From positions 64,501 through 128,500 of the forward strand of contig OX485807.1 in NCBI GenBank assembly GCA_950295325.1: a stretch of DNA of 64,000 bases, in the 5' to 3' direction. This DNA is from Polytrichum commune. Its lineage: Eukaryota; Streptophyta; Polytrichopsida; Polytrichales; Polytrichaceae. Positions within the stretch are counted from its first letter, which is position 1, and every line of letters begins with the position of its first letter. Below the pieces are notes generated by a model. The model saw nothing but the letters and a program-made list of their open reading frames with translations, did not search any database and was not told where the DNA came from. The translations under genes and the position numbers were made by a program. Positions 26,465 to 38,021 of the stretch are shown here, one piece after another.

Positions 26465-26625
26465 AGTGTTCATGAATATCAACTTTATAGCATGATGTAC
26501 CAAAATACAAATAAAATCAAACTCTTAGGATGTCAACATTGGAACAATAAACCAATTTTAAGACTACCTCACTCAATATATTTATTTTATCAATACTTGG
26601 AAAATACTCAGCTTAGGGATCGATG
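26465..26625 (+). repeat. 161-bp direct repeat, copy 2
   Basis: Same length and direction as copy 1, 835 bases downstream, with two mismatches in 161. The near identity indicates a recent duplication. Confidence 0.95.
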
Positions 26626-26849
26626 GCGGATGGAGTCCCCGCAAAGCTCAACACAAGCAATCGCCACATAAGAGCAATTCATTTATAGATCATTGACTAT
26701 CACCTAACAAAAATAACACCAATGCATATCGCACATCGCACATAGGAAGATAGAAAAACAAGCAACAAGCAAACAATGAAGCACCAAAAACACGAGAGCA
26801 TACAAAGTGCCAATACGAACACGTAGGAAATATCATTGTTTCAATACAT

Positions 26850-29800
26850 GGACTTTATAACACCCAACATTGCTCTTCACACTATCCCTTCTCATCATTG
26901 CGATCCTCCTCAACAAATGCTTGTCTGATCTACCTCCTCAATCTAACCCACTACTAGATCTACAAGCACAAAAGTTTTCTCCTTCACTCTACCCTAAAAA
27001 AACTAACTACATCACCACCAGACCTTCAATACCACATATACCAACAACAACAATCATACCACCGGTCCATGGAGCATCAACCACAAGACAGACCCGAAGC
27101 ATGCCACCCACCCCTTTGACCCAACAAGTGAAGTACACCATTGCAAGGAGCTAAACCATATCTATGCCACATGTATGTTCCACATCCACACCGTTATCAC
27201 ACACAAAGTCCCATGCAAAGCTTCAATGACCCCAATGCACCAATGTTCACTATTTGCAAAGTACCACACACAAACTCCATCTCACATCACAAAGTTAGTT
27301 GCACACCAATGTAACTCCCTTGGAACGCCCCCATATAGATTGTCCTCTCACATGTGGCACCACAAGTCCCGGGTATCATTAAGGGGTCCCCCTTGTGCCC
27401 ATAATGTTGTGGGCAATCCTCATGGAGAGGTGCGCAACACAAACCCCCAAAGCATTGCAAGTGCCCACAACACCCAAAAAAAATCATTTGAAAAACCCCA
27501 CTATGTGATGACCCAACACATCATCCAACTCAATGTCATTGTGTGGTACAAAAATACCCATGGCATAACACAAAAGGCTACATCATAGAAAAAAAATGAA
27601 GTAACAACTCAAAAATAACAAACAAAGCCACTAGAGAAGTCTTTGACATGAGCCTCTAAAACCCAGCAAAAGGGAAACACCCAATCCATACTACATTCCT
27701 AATGAATCACCAAAGCCCTCCCCACCCAATCCCACGATCTCCTCTTTTTATTTTTTTTCAAAATTGCTACAAATTCAAATAGATCGCCAATTTTGGAATC
27801 ACATCAAACAATCTTGTTGTACAAAATATTAAAATACAAAAAACACTATTTATAACAAGCTACAAGCCCACAGCCCTAGCAAACACAATACACAAATTGT
27901 ACACAAATACACTAGAAACCTTGCTCACTGATTATAGCGAACAACACAAAATCTTACACCACAACCAAGAATTATTTTGCTTACAAAGAAATATCATTTG
28001 ATAGTTACGTATGCTCATAGCAACTCTCAAGAACGGAAAATAGGCACATGAAGACATCCACATAGCCTACATAGAGTAATGTACGCTTTCGGCTCCATGG
28101 ACCATGCCAAACTCCTAGCTATTATGGAAAATCTAGGCTTCCCACTTGACACCATTGAAATAGTAGGCGACATCTATGCTAACTCCAGAATCTCATTCCA
28201 TGTAGCTTATTTTGGCACCACCCCTCTAGTGCACATTAGCAGAGGAGCCATACAAGGCAACACTCCTAGCTCATGTCTATTCAATATTTCTCAAACCACT
28301 ACTAAGATGGCTAGAAAATGGATCCCTAGGCTACCACTCAAACACATCCCAAAACACATTGACCACAACAACATACGTTCACAACCTAGCACTACTCACT
28401 GATGACATCTAGAACCTACAACCACAAATAGAATAACTCAAAAAAATCATTGAATGGGCACACATGGACCTCAACCTTGCCAAATGTGCCATCCTAGGAA
28501 GCCCCAACAAAGCCAAACTCAAACCTAGCATCTTTATGATGAGACAAAAACTTGATTCAAAGGTGAGGGATTGCACTTGCAACAAGAAAATGGAACCACA
28601 AGCTTCACACCTCCATGTAGCAAGAAACCACAACTAAGAGGATATAAAAATAAAACCCAAGCAAGGAGGCCAAGCATATAGAAGCAAGGTTGAGAACTTG
28701 GGAATGCATGAGGACAAAGAAGAAGCCAAACGCAACACACTCGAGTGAAGGGCGAGGCGGCCACAAAATTAGGAGGAAGACGCGCGGTTATAGGATAATC
28801 ATTCCACATGGATATGCTAGGCAATGGCATTAATGAAAAAAAAATCTCAAATATTACAAGGAAGATTATGAATATTAATGCCACATTTGGAAGAACAAAT
28901 CATGAGGATAATTTAGGCCATAGAGGAAGAAAAAAATAGGACTAGTGATCAATATTCAACTTGAGAATTTTTGCCAATGTCGTGAAAATTGGCTTAATTC
29001 TCAACAAATGTTTCACCTATATGCATATGTAACCACCGCATGAAAACGATGAAAACTTAGAATATGAACATTTAAGAAGCTTGACAACCATAACCGTTAG
29101 AGAAGGCTTACATAAACTAATATCTAGGTGGAAGAACATAATGACCACATAAAATATAGATTTAGATCTAGAGTGTAATACTATATATAGAATGATGTTT
29201 ATGAGAGAAACACTTATTTCCTTAATACCAAAGTTATCTTAAGATTGAGTGTCAAATAACACTTGAGCTTATCTCGTATATTACCTCCTTCAAGACATCC
29301 TTCACAATACATATACAATACATATACAATATTAAAGGTAAAGTAGTTCTACATCTAACGCCATTGCCCTAGGGCGTGGCTAAGAATGTTTTACAAACAA
29401 ATACTCTATTCACTCCGGCCTCCTCCGGACACCGGAGTTCTTCTTCTTCTACAATATTTTTGTAGGTTGTTGGATATTGTGATACTTGAATGATTGTTAA
29501 TTGAGAGGAAAGTAGCATTTTTTAAAGCAAGCACTCAAAAGTGTATTGTAAGGGTGAGATTGAAGCGCTCAAGACTTTGGAGAATTGTGGAACTTTGAGA
29601 AACAAAGTGACATTGAATCAAACCTCGACTCTCATCAATGACTTGATAGATTTAAGACCAAGTTGATTATTTTTTCATAAAATAAGCACTTATGATTGAA
29701 TTCCTTAACCGGGAGTGTTGAAATTGATAATTCATAAAGTAAGAACTATAGCTCATGCTTTGTAAAAGTAACAACAAAAACATAACTTGGTTAATACATT

Positions 29801-31920
29801 ATCAATGAGATGATTTATGATGATATGGGATTAAGTATGAGAAATATCATATTCATGATTATGTCAATGTAGTTAAACTTTTCATATGCATTTTTTATAC
29901 ACTTATAGGAATTATAGTGGTAACACATGATCTTAAAGAAGAAAGACACAAAAACATGCATGTTCTATTTAAGACATTGACATTCAATTCTCACTAATTC
30001 CTTACCTTATCAAAGAAGCAATTTGATATTATGCAAGTTAACATGCTATATATATATATATAAATTGACACAAGTACATGTATGAATGATTTGATGTTGA
30101 AGGATTTATGTATCACGGAAATCATAAAACATACTACAAATTTGACCTTCTTTGGAAAACTTAATTAAAGCTTTTAGATAACTCTTTTGTCATCAACAAT
30201 TAATAATATTGATTGAAGTAATTTAATTTTGAAGATATGGATGGAATTTTAGGGTATTGACACGCCTCTGAAAACTCACTCTATCTTAGTTGTTCTCATA
30301 ATCAATGAGCCTTACATTGAGATAAAAGATAATTAAGATTGAGGTCTTTTACATATTCTAAAGAAATCATATTCATATCATAAGGAGAAAGAGAGGTCAA
30401 CATTTTAGCAATGATTTTCAACCGAGCACATTTAAGAGACACACTATTTCTCAAGCGATCATAAATTAACATGATGTTCCATCCAGAGTCTACTTAGCTT
30501 ATTGCAAAAGAACAACCCACAATGTTCATTACTTTAAAGCATGCATAAAAGCTCAAAGAATCACATACAAAAGTAAACAATTCTCAATCTTAACACAAAA
30601 CAACCTATACTTCTACCTAGGTATATGATTAGTACCATCACTAAAATGGCAAATCCAAAATTACATTACCATAAACAAAACCAAAGAACAAAGCAGACTT
30701 CTTATAGCCTCACCGGCCATTATCCGACAAATAATAAAAGTCTTGAATACCGTCAAGAATCCAAGAATTGTATACGCATACCATGGAATGCTCTAATCCC
30801 AACATAAGAAAACCCCGCGTAATCCTAAATAAACTCATATATATATATCTAAAATGTTGAACAATACAACCAACATCCTTAACCACCTTAACACATAAGG
30901 CTTTGGCATAAACACCACATCCATCCTTCCAATACGTACTTAACATGCATAGGCAAACAACTCATCTAAGCCCTTAATGATCAAGGCCAATTAAGAATGA
31001 TTTACCAAGGTCTCACCAAATACATAGTTACAAAATACAAAGGATCCTTCAACCTCCCAAAACTCACCCACCAAGCATGCTCTAGATTTCTCAAAACCAT
31101 AACATTCTTCTTATTATAAAGAGAATTTGAAATCCACGTTGACAAATGAGAGACCACCTTCCCCATACAACAACCACAACTAAAAGCCCAATGACTCAAC
31201 AACAATAACTACATACTATTACGACCACAAGAAAAAATACACACCAAAAATAACCTCAACAGATTATACCAATACAATATAACCATGGTAGCTCAAACAC
31301 AAAACCAAAATAGCACAATCATCTCCCCAACGGAATTCAAACAAAGATATAAAAAAAAATACCCCCAACAATTAACAAAGCCCTAAACAAGCAAAAACTA
31401 TGTTTTCCCCGCACCCTCTACCAATAAATACCACCACAAAACCCACACACATCAAGCCAAGCAAATACAAACGACACAAACACACGGGCCAAATCCAAAT
31501 ACCCACAGGACATAACACCAATACAAGAACTTATTAACAAAAGAACGAGGAAGAGAAAAAACAAATGGGGAGAACCAACCACCCACATACAATTCTCATG
31601 CATGTGGAACACCCCCTTAGGATACATAGTAAATTGAGAAGACAAACAACACGTTCTCCACAAAGACAACCTAATATTAAGGAACAAATTCCTCCACCAC
31701 AAATGTACCAACATTGGACTACAAGAATACATAAATACTTTCAACGACCCACAATTTGTGGCCTCAACATTTGTCTAACCACCCATTGGAACACCCCAAG
31801 TTACCCTCAACGTCCAAAAATGTAACCTTGACAAAGACATACAAGCCATATGACCAACAATACAAACACACGTTAATTTTTTGCCACACAATCTCTTACA
31901 TAGCAACCATAAATAAATAA
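26850..31920 (+). mobile_element. LINE copy A, broken, split by a 1,995-bp insertion
   Basis: Plus-strand remnant of the same non-LTR family as copies B and C/D. From about 27780 the reverse transcriptase can be followed with frame changes: an N-terminal stretch like LETLLTDY and HKILHHNQE, then FGSMDHAKLLAIMENLGFP (about 28085-28145), RGAIQGNTPSSCLF, and a degenerate catalytic box LTDDI near 28400 (usually YADD). Coding continues to KLKPSIF at about 28535 and resumes as FKACIKAQRITYKSKQFSIL at about 30531; copy B has these joined. The thumb/connection region follows (KEFEIHVDK, LYQYNITMVAQ, ISPTEFKQRYKK) until an AAAT-rich tail near 31918. The 5' part (26.85-27.6 kb) is only weakly like copy B. 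Many stops; not functional. Confidence 0.8.
28537..30531. mobile_element. 1,995-bp insertion inside LINE copy A (solo-LTR candidate)
   Basis: LINE homology stops at 28536 and resumes at 30532. The 5-mer CTTTA lies on both sides (28532-28536 and 30532-30536), as a target duplication would. The insert starts TGATGA and ends TCATTA, one change from the TGATGA...TCATCA ends of an LTR. No coding region is recognisable inside; it holds TATA-like stretches near 29.17 kb and GC-rich hairpin-prone DNA near 29.35-29.44 kb. A solo LTR fits best but is an inference. Confidence 0.6.
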
Positions 31921-33514
31921 ATAAAAGTAACGTCAGGGTTTAGTTTATATCCAAACATGAATGGGAGTCTGTTCCCCTATAGCATTTTGATGTTTAACCA
32001 AGCGTCACATTAAGTGTACTTCCTCCCTCTCGGAAGGTGGGCTCCTTTAGTAAGAGTGGAACCTAACCTCTAGGGGGGGTGTGTTTACGGGGGGTTGTTT
32101 ATTGTCTAGTTTCCTTTTATTTAGTATTAGGTATGTGAGGTACTTAATGGCAGTTTGGTGTAATTGTTTCATGAGTGTTTTGATCTCATTTTTGGGTATT
32201 TTCAGTTTTTCTAAATCTTTAATTGATTGTTCATGGATTGCTCCTCTAACACTTGCCGTGATGGTGATGAGGGGGTTGACTTTCTAGCCGGTTGTTCTAA
32301 GTATTTGTATGAGTGGGTTGCATTTAGTGGTTTTTTCGTTGTGAGTTGTGTTTGGGAATTTCTCGTGACAATGAGTTAATTCAATGAATTGTATGACATT
32401 TGGTGGGGTTGGCGTTAGGGGGGATTGGTTGTCTGTGGGGGCACCTAGAATGCATAGTATGTCCGGTCTAAGCATGGCTAGGCATGTGCATGGTATAGTG
32501 GGGCATGCGCATTGGTGTAGCCAATGTGGCATTGTGCTATCTTGGGGTATGGAATTTTGGTTGCATGCGTTGATGAGTGTGTAATATCTCATATGTTTAT
32601 TTGATTGTAGGGTGTGCGATTTGGTATTACTGCTTTATTGTGACGTGCTATACGTAGACCCTTTATGTGAGGGTTTGAACATGTAGATAGTAAGTGTGGC
32701 CATGTGTCTATGGCATTGTTGGTATGCCATTTTCGTCGGGGGGGTCTAAATGAACCATCGGTGTATATGCATTGTTGGGGTTTTAATTTAGGGGGATGGG
32801 TATTGTATAGTTCTATTGGTAAGGGTAATGTTGATTGGTTGATTTCTAAATGGTTGTATTGTGTGGCTTTATGCCATGCGTGGGAATATTTTGTTTTTTC
32901 TTAAGAGGGGTGTTTTGGGTTAAGTTGATTTTGACTTTAATGTTATATAGCCCAAATATGTTGGATGTGATTGCATTGGATGTTTGTGGGTTGCCTAGTG
33001 GAGGACTTTGACTGTGTACTATGCTTATTATGGTGGTATATTGGTTTTCTAATTGGTGTAGATATTTTAGCCATTCTAATGTGGGATTGTATTGTATGGT
33101 GTTAGGTGGGATGGTTACTATTGTGTGTATTTCTGCATGGGTGAGGGGGACGGGGTTCTCTTTATGATTGATTATAATGATGGTTGTGGTGTTGTGGTGT
33201 TGTGGTTTGTTTGGGCTGCCATGCGGGCCCAATGGATTGATGTCATAGCAATTTTGAAGTTTGGGGGGTGGGCTAGGCCTTTACCTCTCCACTTTGATGA
33301 GTGTGCAAGTCTAGTCGATCCAAATATTATATCTTTATTGTGTGGAGAGTTAAATTGGGTGAGTGTCGTTGGGCATGTGAGGGGGAAAGAGTAGTATGAG
33401 TGTGTGACATTATAGGTTTTTATTAGGGCTTGTAGGGTGGTTTTTATTTGAATTATATATTTTGTGTTTCTTTTTCGGGAGGATTGTAATATATCTTTGG
33501 GTTAGCCATAGAAT

Positions 33515-34447
33515 TTATGTGGCCAAGTCTTGTAGTGGGGGGTTCAAGAAGTGGAGTACAGGGTGCATTTGGTTTTGGTTATATCTCTCCCATTGCCATC
33601 GTAATCTTGTGAGTGGCATGGTTAAGATGTATGCTCTAGTTTGGTCGTAGATATTAGATTCCATCCCTTGTATTTGGATGGTGGGTTTGGTAGCAATGAT
33701 GTCTTTATTTGGGTTGTATTCCTTGGTGATTAGTGTGAGGTTTGGGGATATAATGGGTGGGTGGATGAAACTTCGGTCCTTAGATTGTGCAAATTGTATG
33801 CATGAGTTATATGTGGCCATGGTGTTTGTCATTTGTTTGCTTTGTATGAGTTTGTGGAGTATGAATATGTTGTGATCTAGGGTGATATTGTCATGGTGAA
33901 GGAGCGATGAGGCTTCAACCCATTTTGTCGTGCTAGTTGGACGGGTATTCAATTGGTACATGTAGTGTTGTTTTATGGCTTTTGCTCCCCATTTGTCTTT
34001 GTATACTATGGTTTTGGTGTTTATTATGTTTTGTATTGGTTTTCCGATTGTGGGGTCTATTTGGTTATCACTATTTGTGGGTGGTGTATGTGTGAGTACT
34101 TGTTGGGGGGGGGGGGGTTTGTTGGTTGTCGGTTGGCTACATGGGAATAGAAGTTGGGCATGTGCTAAGGCTTCCTTTACTGTTTTAGAGGTGGATTTGA
34201 ATTTTTGTTCGAATTCTTTGGGGGACATTATTTGTTGGGTGTTTGGGTTTGGGATTTGGTCAAGGGTAGTGATGTTATATGTGTGTAATTTGTTGAGGTA
34301 TTTCCTAGATGTTTGTTTTTGTTCTAGAGAGAAGAGGGCGTACCATGTGGTTTGTTCCCAAGCGCGTTCTATTGTTGTTTGTTTAATGGGGAAGTTTTTA
34401 ATGTTGGTATTTATGTGGATTTCATATTCTCTTTCTTGTAGGTACAT
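33515..34447 (-). CDS. Longest intact stretch of LINE copy B: connection region, 310 residues
   Basis: Uninterrupted frame downstream of the reverse transcriptase palm of copy B. It is very rich in Asn, Thr, Gln, His and Pro because the coding strand has little G. Segments REYEIHIN, YLNKLHTYNITTLDQ and MSPKEFEQKFK match the corresponding part of copy A at 31120-31380. It is part of a dead element, not a host gene. Confidence 0.6.
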   Translation of the reverse strand: MYLQEREYEIHINTNIKNFPIKQTTIERAWEQTTWYALFSLEQKQTSRKYLNKLHTYNITTLDQIPNPNTQQIMSPKEFEQKFKSTSKTVKEALAHAQLLFPCSQPTTNKPPPPQQVLTHTPPTNSDNQIDPTIGKPIQNIINTKTIVYKDKWGAKAIKQHYMYQLNTRPTSTTKWVEASSLLHHDNITLDHNIFILHKLIQSKQMTNTMATYNSCIQFAQSKDRSFIHPPIISPNLTLITKEYNPNKDIIATKPTIQIQGMESNIYDQTRAYILTMPLTRLRWQWERYNQNQMHPVLHFLNPPLQDLAT

Positions 34448-36611
34448 TGTTTTAGTTGTGGGTGATCTTGCACATGCATGGAATTTTAAACGTGGGAGGT
34501 AGTAAGACCCTCCATATTTGGATGTGATGTATAATTGGTTAGTCCTTGGTAAATTTGACCCAGTTGGCCTTGGTCATTGAGGGCATTGAGAGGTTGTTTA
34601 CCAATACAATGTGTGTAGTCGGGAAGGATGGAGGTGATGTTAAAGTCGAAGTCTTCATTGGAGAGGTGGGTTAATTTGTTCGATGTGCTTTTGGGCAGGT
34701 TACATATTTCTTTAGTTAATTTGATGAGGATTTTTCTAGTTTCTTAATATATGGTTTGGAGAATGGTATTGCGTAGTAGGCGTATGCTATGCATGGTTTT
34801 ATGACTATGTTTAGGATGTGGATTTTTTGTTTAATTGTGGCGGGGGAGGCCATTAGTAGTTTGCTTTGTTTTTTTGTCTTTGTCATGGTGATTTTTTTTG
34901 GATGTTTCATTTCAGTGAGTGGGTTGGGTAGATGCCAAGGTATGTATATGGTTCATTTTGTGTGAGAGTGGGGAAAGGTTTATTCTTGAACTGGATGTGT
35001 TGTGCTTGTATGTATGCTTTGAAGGTGGTCGGTTTAAAGCTTAATTTGTTCGGGCATCCCGTGATCGCGCATTTGGAGAGGCTAAGGTCTAGATGTATTC
35101 ATTATGATAATTTTTTGAGTTTGTGGATTTGTGGTTGGTTGTGGGTTACATCATCAGTGAGGATGGCGAGGTCATCCGCGTATGGTATGGTATTGTACGT
35201 GGTTGATAATGTTTTGAAGTGGTATCCTATGTTGTCTTTTCTAGCCATCGGAGGAGGGGGTCTAGGAATATGATGAATAAGTAGGGACTTAGGGTGTCCC
35301 TTTGGATGGTCTATGTTGTGGTAAATTTTAAGGTGGTGTTTCCAAGTTTTTTGTTGTTTACATGGAAGGAAGCCTCTTTGTTGGTGGGTTGTGTATGGTA
35401 GTGCCTGGTATGGTCGAGTGTTGTGGTGTGTTTTTTTGATACATGTGCTTAGTGTGTGAATTATGTTTTGAAATTGTTTTTGGGCTTCTTCTCAATATGT
35501 ATGGTGTAGATGTGAAGTGTGGAGTATTTTTGTGAGTGATTGTGTGGCAAGGTTTGTGGCTTCTTGGAATCGGATAATTATTTTTTGGATGTTTTCTGGT
35601 GGTATAGGTATGTAATCCTTGGGGGTTGTATTGTGGACTGGTCCGTTTTTGTTACAAGCATGTTGGAGCCAAGGTCTAGGCTGACGGGATAGTGGTCCGA
35701 GTTCTGATTTTGGTGGAGTAGAGTTGTGCATGTGATGTGTGTGTGGTTTGACATGTTAGTGTAAAACCCATCAATGAGGTTGGTGGATGAGTAGTTGTGT
35801 CCTCCTTGCCGTGAGAGGGTTTCAGTGTTCTGGGTGGGGTGTAGGGTTAGGGTTTGCATGTGTTGTGCCCATTCTTTGTCTTCATGGGTGGGGGCTTGAG
35901 GTGTGCCCTCGTGGATGTGTATTTGTAGAACAATGTCTCTGTTGAAGTCTCCTCTTTGTATGATGTTGTGCATAGGGTGATGTTTTACTAAGATATTTAA
36001 CTGGGTTCTGATTTGGGGGATGAGGTTTAGGTCGTTTGGGTGTGATGTCATATAGATGTTCATAATGAGGAGCGGTGTTAATGGTTTGTTGGATATTTTG
36101 AGAGCTTGTAGGTAATGCAAGATGTTGGTTGGGGTGGGGATTTTAAATATTTTATTAAGAGGTGTGTAGGTTTTTATGAATCATGGCTAACACTCCACCC
36201 CGCGGGGGCTTGGTGGTATATTGGCGGTTTCTTGTTGGGTTTGTATTGTTTGTGTTATTGTATATGATTTTGTAGTCTAGGCATTTGTTCTCTATGTACG
36301 TGGTTGATATGTTTTTGATTAGTTTGGTCTTTTGCAAGAGGATGATGTTGGGTTTGTTGTGTAGGGTGTTTTTAAGTTCTATGATGCATGGGAGACTAAA
36401 ATTAATGTGCCTTGTGTTTCATGTGATGATGTGTGTGTTGGTGGTGGCGGTGTTAGTATTTTGTGGTTGCAGTGGTTGTGCGTGTGTGTATTTTGGGTGG
36501 ATGTGAAGCTTGCAATTTTATGGGTGCGCGTGGCAATTGTTTGAAGAAGTTGTTTGGGTATTAGCGGGAATTGTATTTCAAGGTTTTGTTGAGTGACGGG
36601 CAGAGCCCTAC

Positions 36612-36950
36612 ATTGGGTGCCCATACCCATGCCCATGCCCATACCCACCCATGCCCATGGGTTTTGGGTGGGCATGGGTGCAATATTATTGTTCATGGGT
36701 GGGCATGGGTGGGCATGGGTGGGGCACAATTACACAATCATACAAGACACATTACACAATTTTTGAATACATGGGCGCAATTTGAATAGCATGGGTGGGC
36801 ATGGGTGGGCACATGTCATGCTATGTGTGGGCATGGGTGGGCATGGGTGCGCACATGTCATGCTATGGGTGGGCATGGGTGCGCACATGTCATGCTATGG
36901 GTGGGCATGGGTGGGCATGGGTGGGCATAGGTCACTGCTGATGGGCATGG
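36612..36950. repeat. GGGCATGGGT minisatellite with higher-order units, inside LINE copy B
   Basis: Ten-base units GGGCATGGGT are repeated many times from 36666 on. From about 36787 they form a longer pattern of two or three units plus GCGCACATGTCATGCTAT. The first part (36612-36655) carries the same motif in the opposite orientation (CCCATGCCC), so CACCCATGCCC and GGGCATGGGTG can pair. The array lies between the N-terminal and endonuclease parts of copy B. Confidence 0.9.
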
Positions 36951-37202
36951 TCTGGGTATGGGTGCAATTAAAAAGGAAAATGTTGGGCTCTGGTGACGGG
37001 TATACCATTGGCAATCTTTTGATTGATGTAATTGTGTATTAGTATAATTTTTTTTTGGGGGGGGAGGGTTGTGGTGTGTGATTAGTAAGTATTTGTGACA
37101 AGCGGGGGTACCTATGTGTGGGTGTGGTTCACTATTTTGGAATCAACGTAGAATGGTTAGGCATCTTGGGTCTAGATGATTGGAGAGTTGGTCATTACAT
37201 TG

Positions 37203-38021
37203 TTATGGTAATGGGCTTAGGGCGATGATGAAAGCGTCTAGTAGGTAGTGTGGGGGGTATTTTAATAATAGGATGTTGTGTCGTTGGAGGTGTGGTAGGG
37301 GCATGATGTGGGTAGTTGGGGTGTGTGTGGTTAGGTAGGGGGCAAAGAATTCTTCTAGGTGTTGGTAGTGGGGTTTGAGTTTCAAGGTGTGTGTTATGAA
37401 GTATTGTCTTTGTATTTTTGTGAAGTCTTTTGGGAGGTTGTTGAGGATATGTTTGAGTGGTCCAAGGTTGGGGTGTACGTCGCCGCTCAATAGAATAAGT
37501 GGTTGAAGATCAACAATGTGTGTGGTTATTTTATGTATTGTTGTATGTTTATGATGGATGTGTTTAATTATGTAGAAGGTGATGAAGGTTATGTTGCGAT
37601 GTATGTGTGTAGGTTTCGGATGTTGTATTCGTGATTGGTGTGGGGGTGGGGGTGGGGTGGTGTGGGTATTTGTGAGGGTACGGGTGTGTATGTTATGGAC
37701 ATATAGTGGATGTTGATGTGTAGGTGTTGAAGGCCCTTTTTGTGGGGTTATGATGTTGGTCTTTTTGTGGAGGGTAAGTATGTTCTTATGTGGGGGATTT
37801 GCTTGGATGGTAGTGGGCATGTGACCTACTAGTATTAAGAGTGTGAGGCTTAGTGTTGTTAGTTTTCTCGGGTGTTGTTGTGGTGGTGGTATTATGGTGG
37901 AATTGTGTGGTTTTAAGTGATGCTTTAATGGTGTGACTTTGTGATGACTTTTTGTGTTGTGTAGGGGGGTGGTTGTTGGTATATAAGATGAATGTATTTG
38001 ATAGTCATGTAAAGTATCCAA
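37203..38021 (-). CDS. N-terminal open frame of LINE copy B with 2A-like motif
   Basis: A 272-residue open frame, His/Thr/Pro-rich. It has a hydrophobic stretch near the N-terminus (LTTLSLTLLILVGHM) and LLSGDVHPNLGP at about residues 181-192. Many LINEs carry (S)GDVxxNPGP here, related to 2A ribosome-skipping peptides; in this copy the Pro of NPGP is Leu. The rest matches nothing I can name. Confidence 0.5.
   Translation of the reverse strand: MDTLHDYQIHSSYIPTTTPLHNTKSHHKVTPLKHHLKPHNSTIIPPPQQHPRKLTTLSLTLLILVGHMPTTIQANPPHKNILTLHKKTNIITPQKGPSTPTHQHPLYVHNIHTRTLTNTHTTPPPPPHQSRIQHPKPTHIHRNITFITFYIIKHIHHKHTTIHKITTHIVDLQPLILLSGDVHPNLGPLKHILNNLPKDFTKIQRQYFITHTLKLKPHYQHLEEFFAPYLTTHTPTTHIMPLPHLQRHNILLLKYPPHYLLDAFIIALSPLP

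Larger units (their letters stand above)
23658..26840. other. Intergenic region downstream of the proteasome gene
   Basis: The first few hundred bases are probably 3' untranslated sequence of the proteasome transcript. The rest is AT-rich and has no recognisable gene. It contains a 22-bp perfect palindrome (25109-25130) and a 161-bp direct repeat (25630-25790 and 26465-26625). Open frames here are short and resemble nothing I know. Confidence 0.5.
31930..38021 (-). mobile_element. LINE copy B, broken, with several domains readable
   Basis: Minus-strand non-LTR element, read from high to low coordinates. An open N-terminal stretch (38021-37203) contains LLSGDVHPNLGP. After a minisatellite comes an APE-type endonuclease (about 36340-35690): QKTKLIKN, where the catalytic Glu of QETK is Lys; RGGVLAMIHKN; GDFNRDI (near 35945); and SDHYPVSLDL. 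The reverse transcriptase keeps only its second half: QRDTLSPYLFIIFLDP and YADDLAILTDDV (YADD at 35171-35182). A 310-residue open connection region follows (34447-33515). Next is an RNase H start, IYTDGSF (about 32749-32769), and a Cys motif CACPTIPCTC with RPDILCI and FIELTHC (32511-32380). Internal deletions join the RNase H start directly to the later DTWPHLL-like patch. A GNRA hairpin (32022-32037) marks the 3' end. Not functional. Confidence 0.85.

Noticed and set aside
25630-26625. A terminal-repeat retrotransposon in miniature made by the 161-bp repeats
   Set aside because: The repeats lack TG...CA ends, and there is no primer-binding site, polypurine tract or flanking duplication.
36379-37042. 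Frames with GMGMGMG or HGWAHVMLC repeats
   Set aside because: They are translations of the minisatellite.
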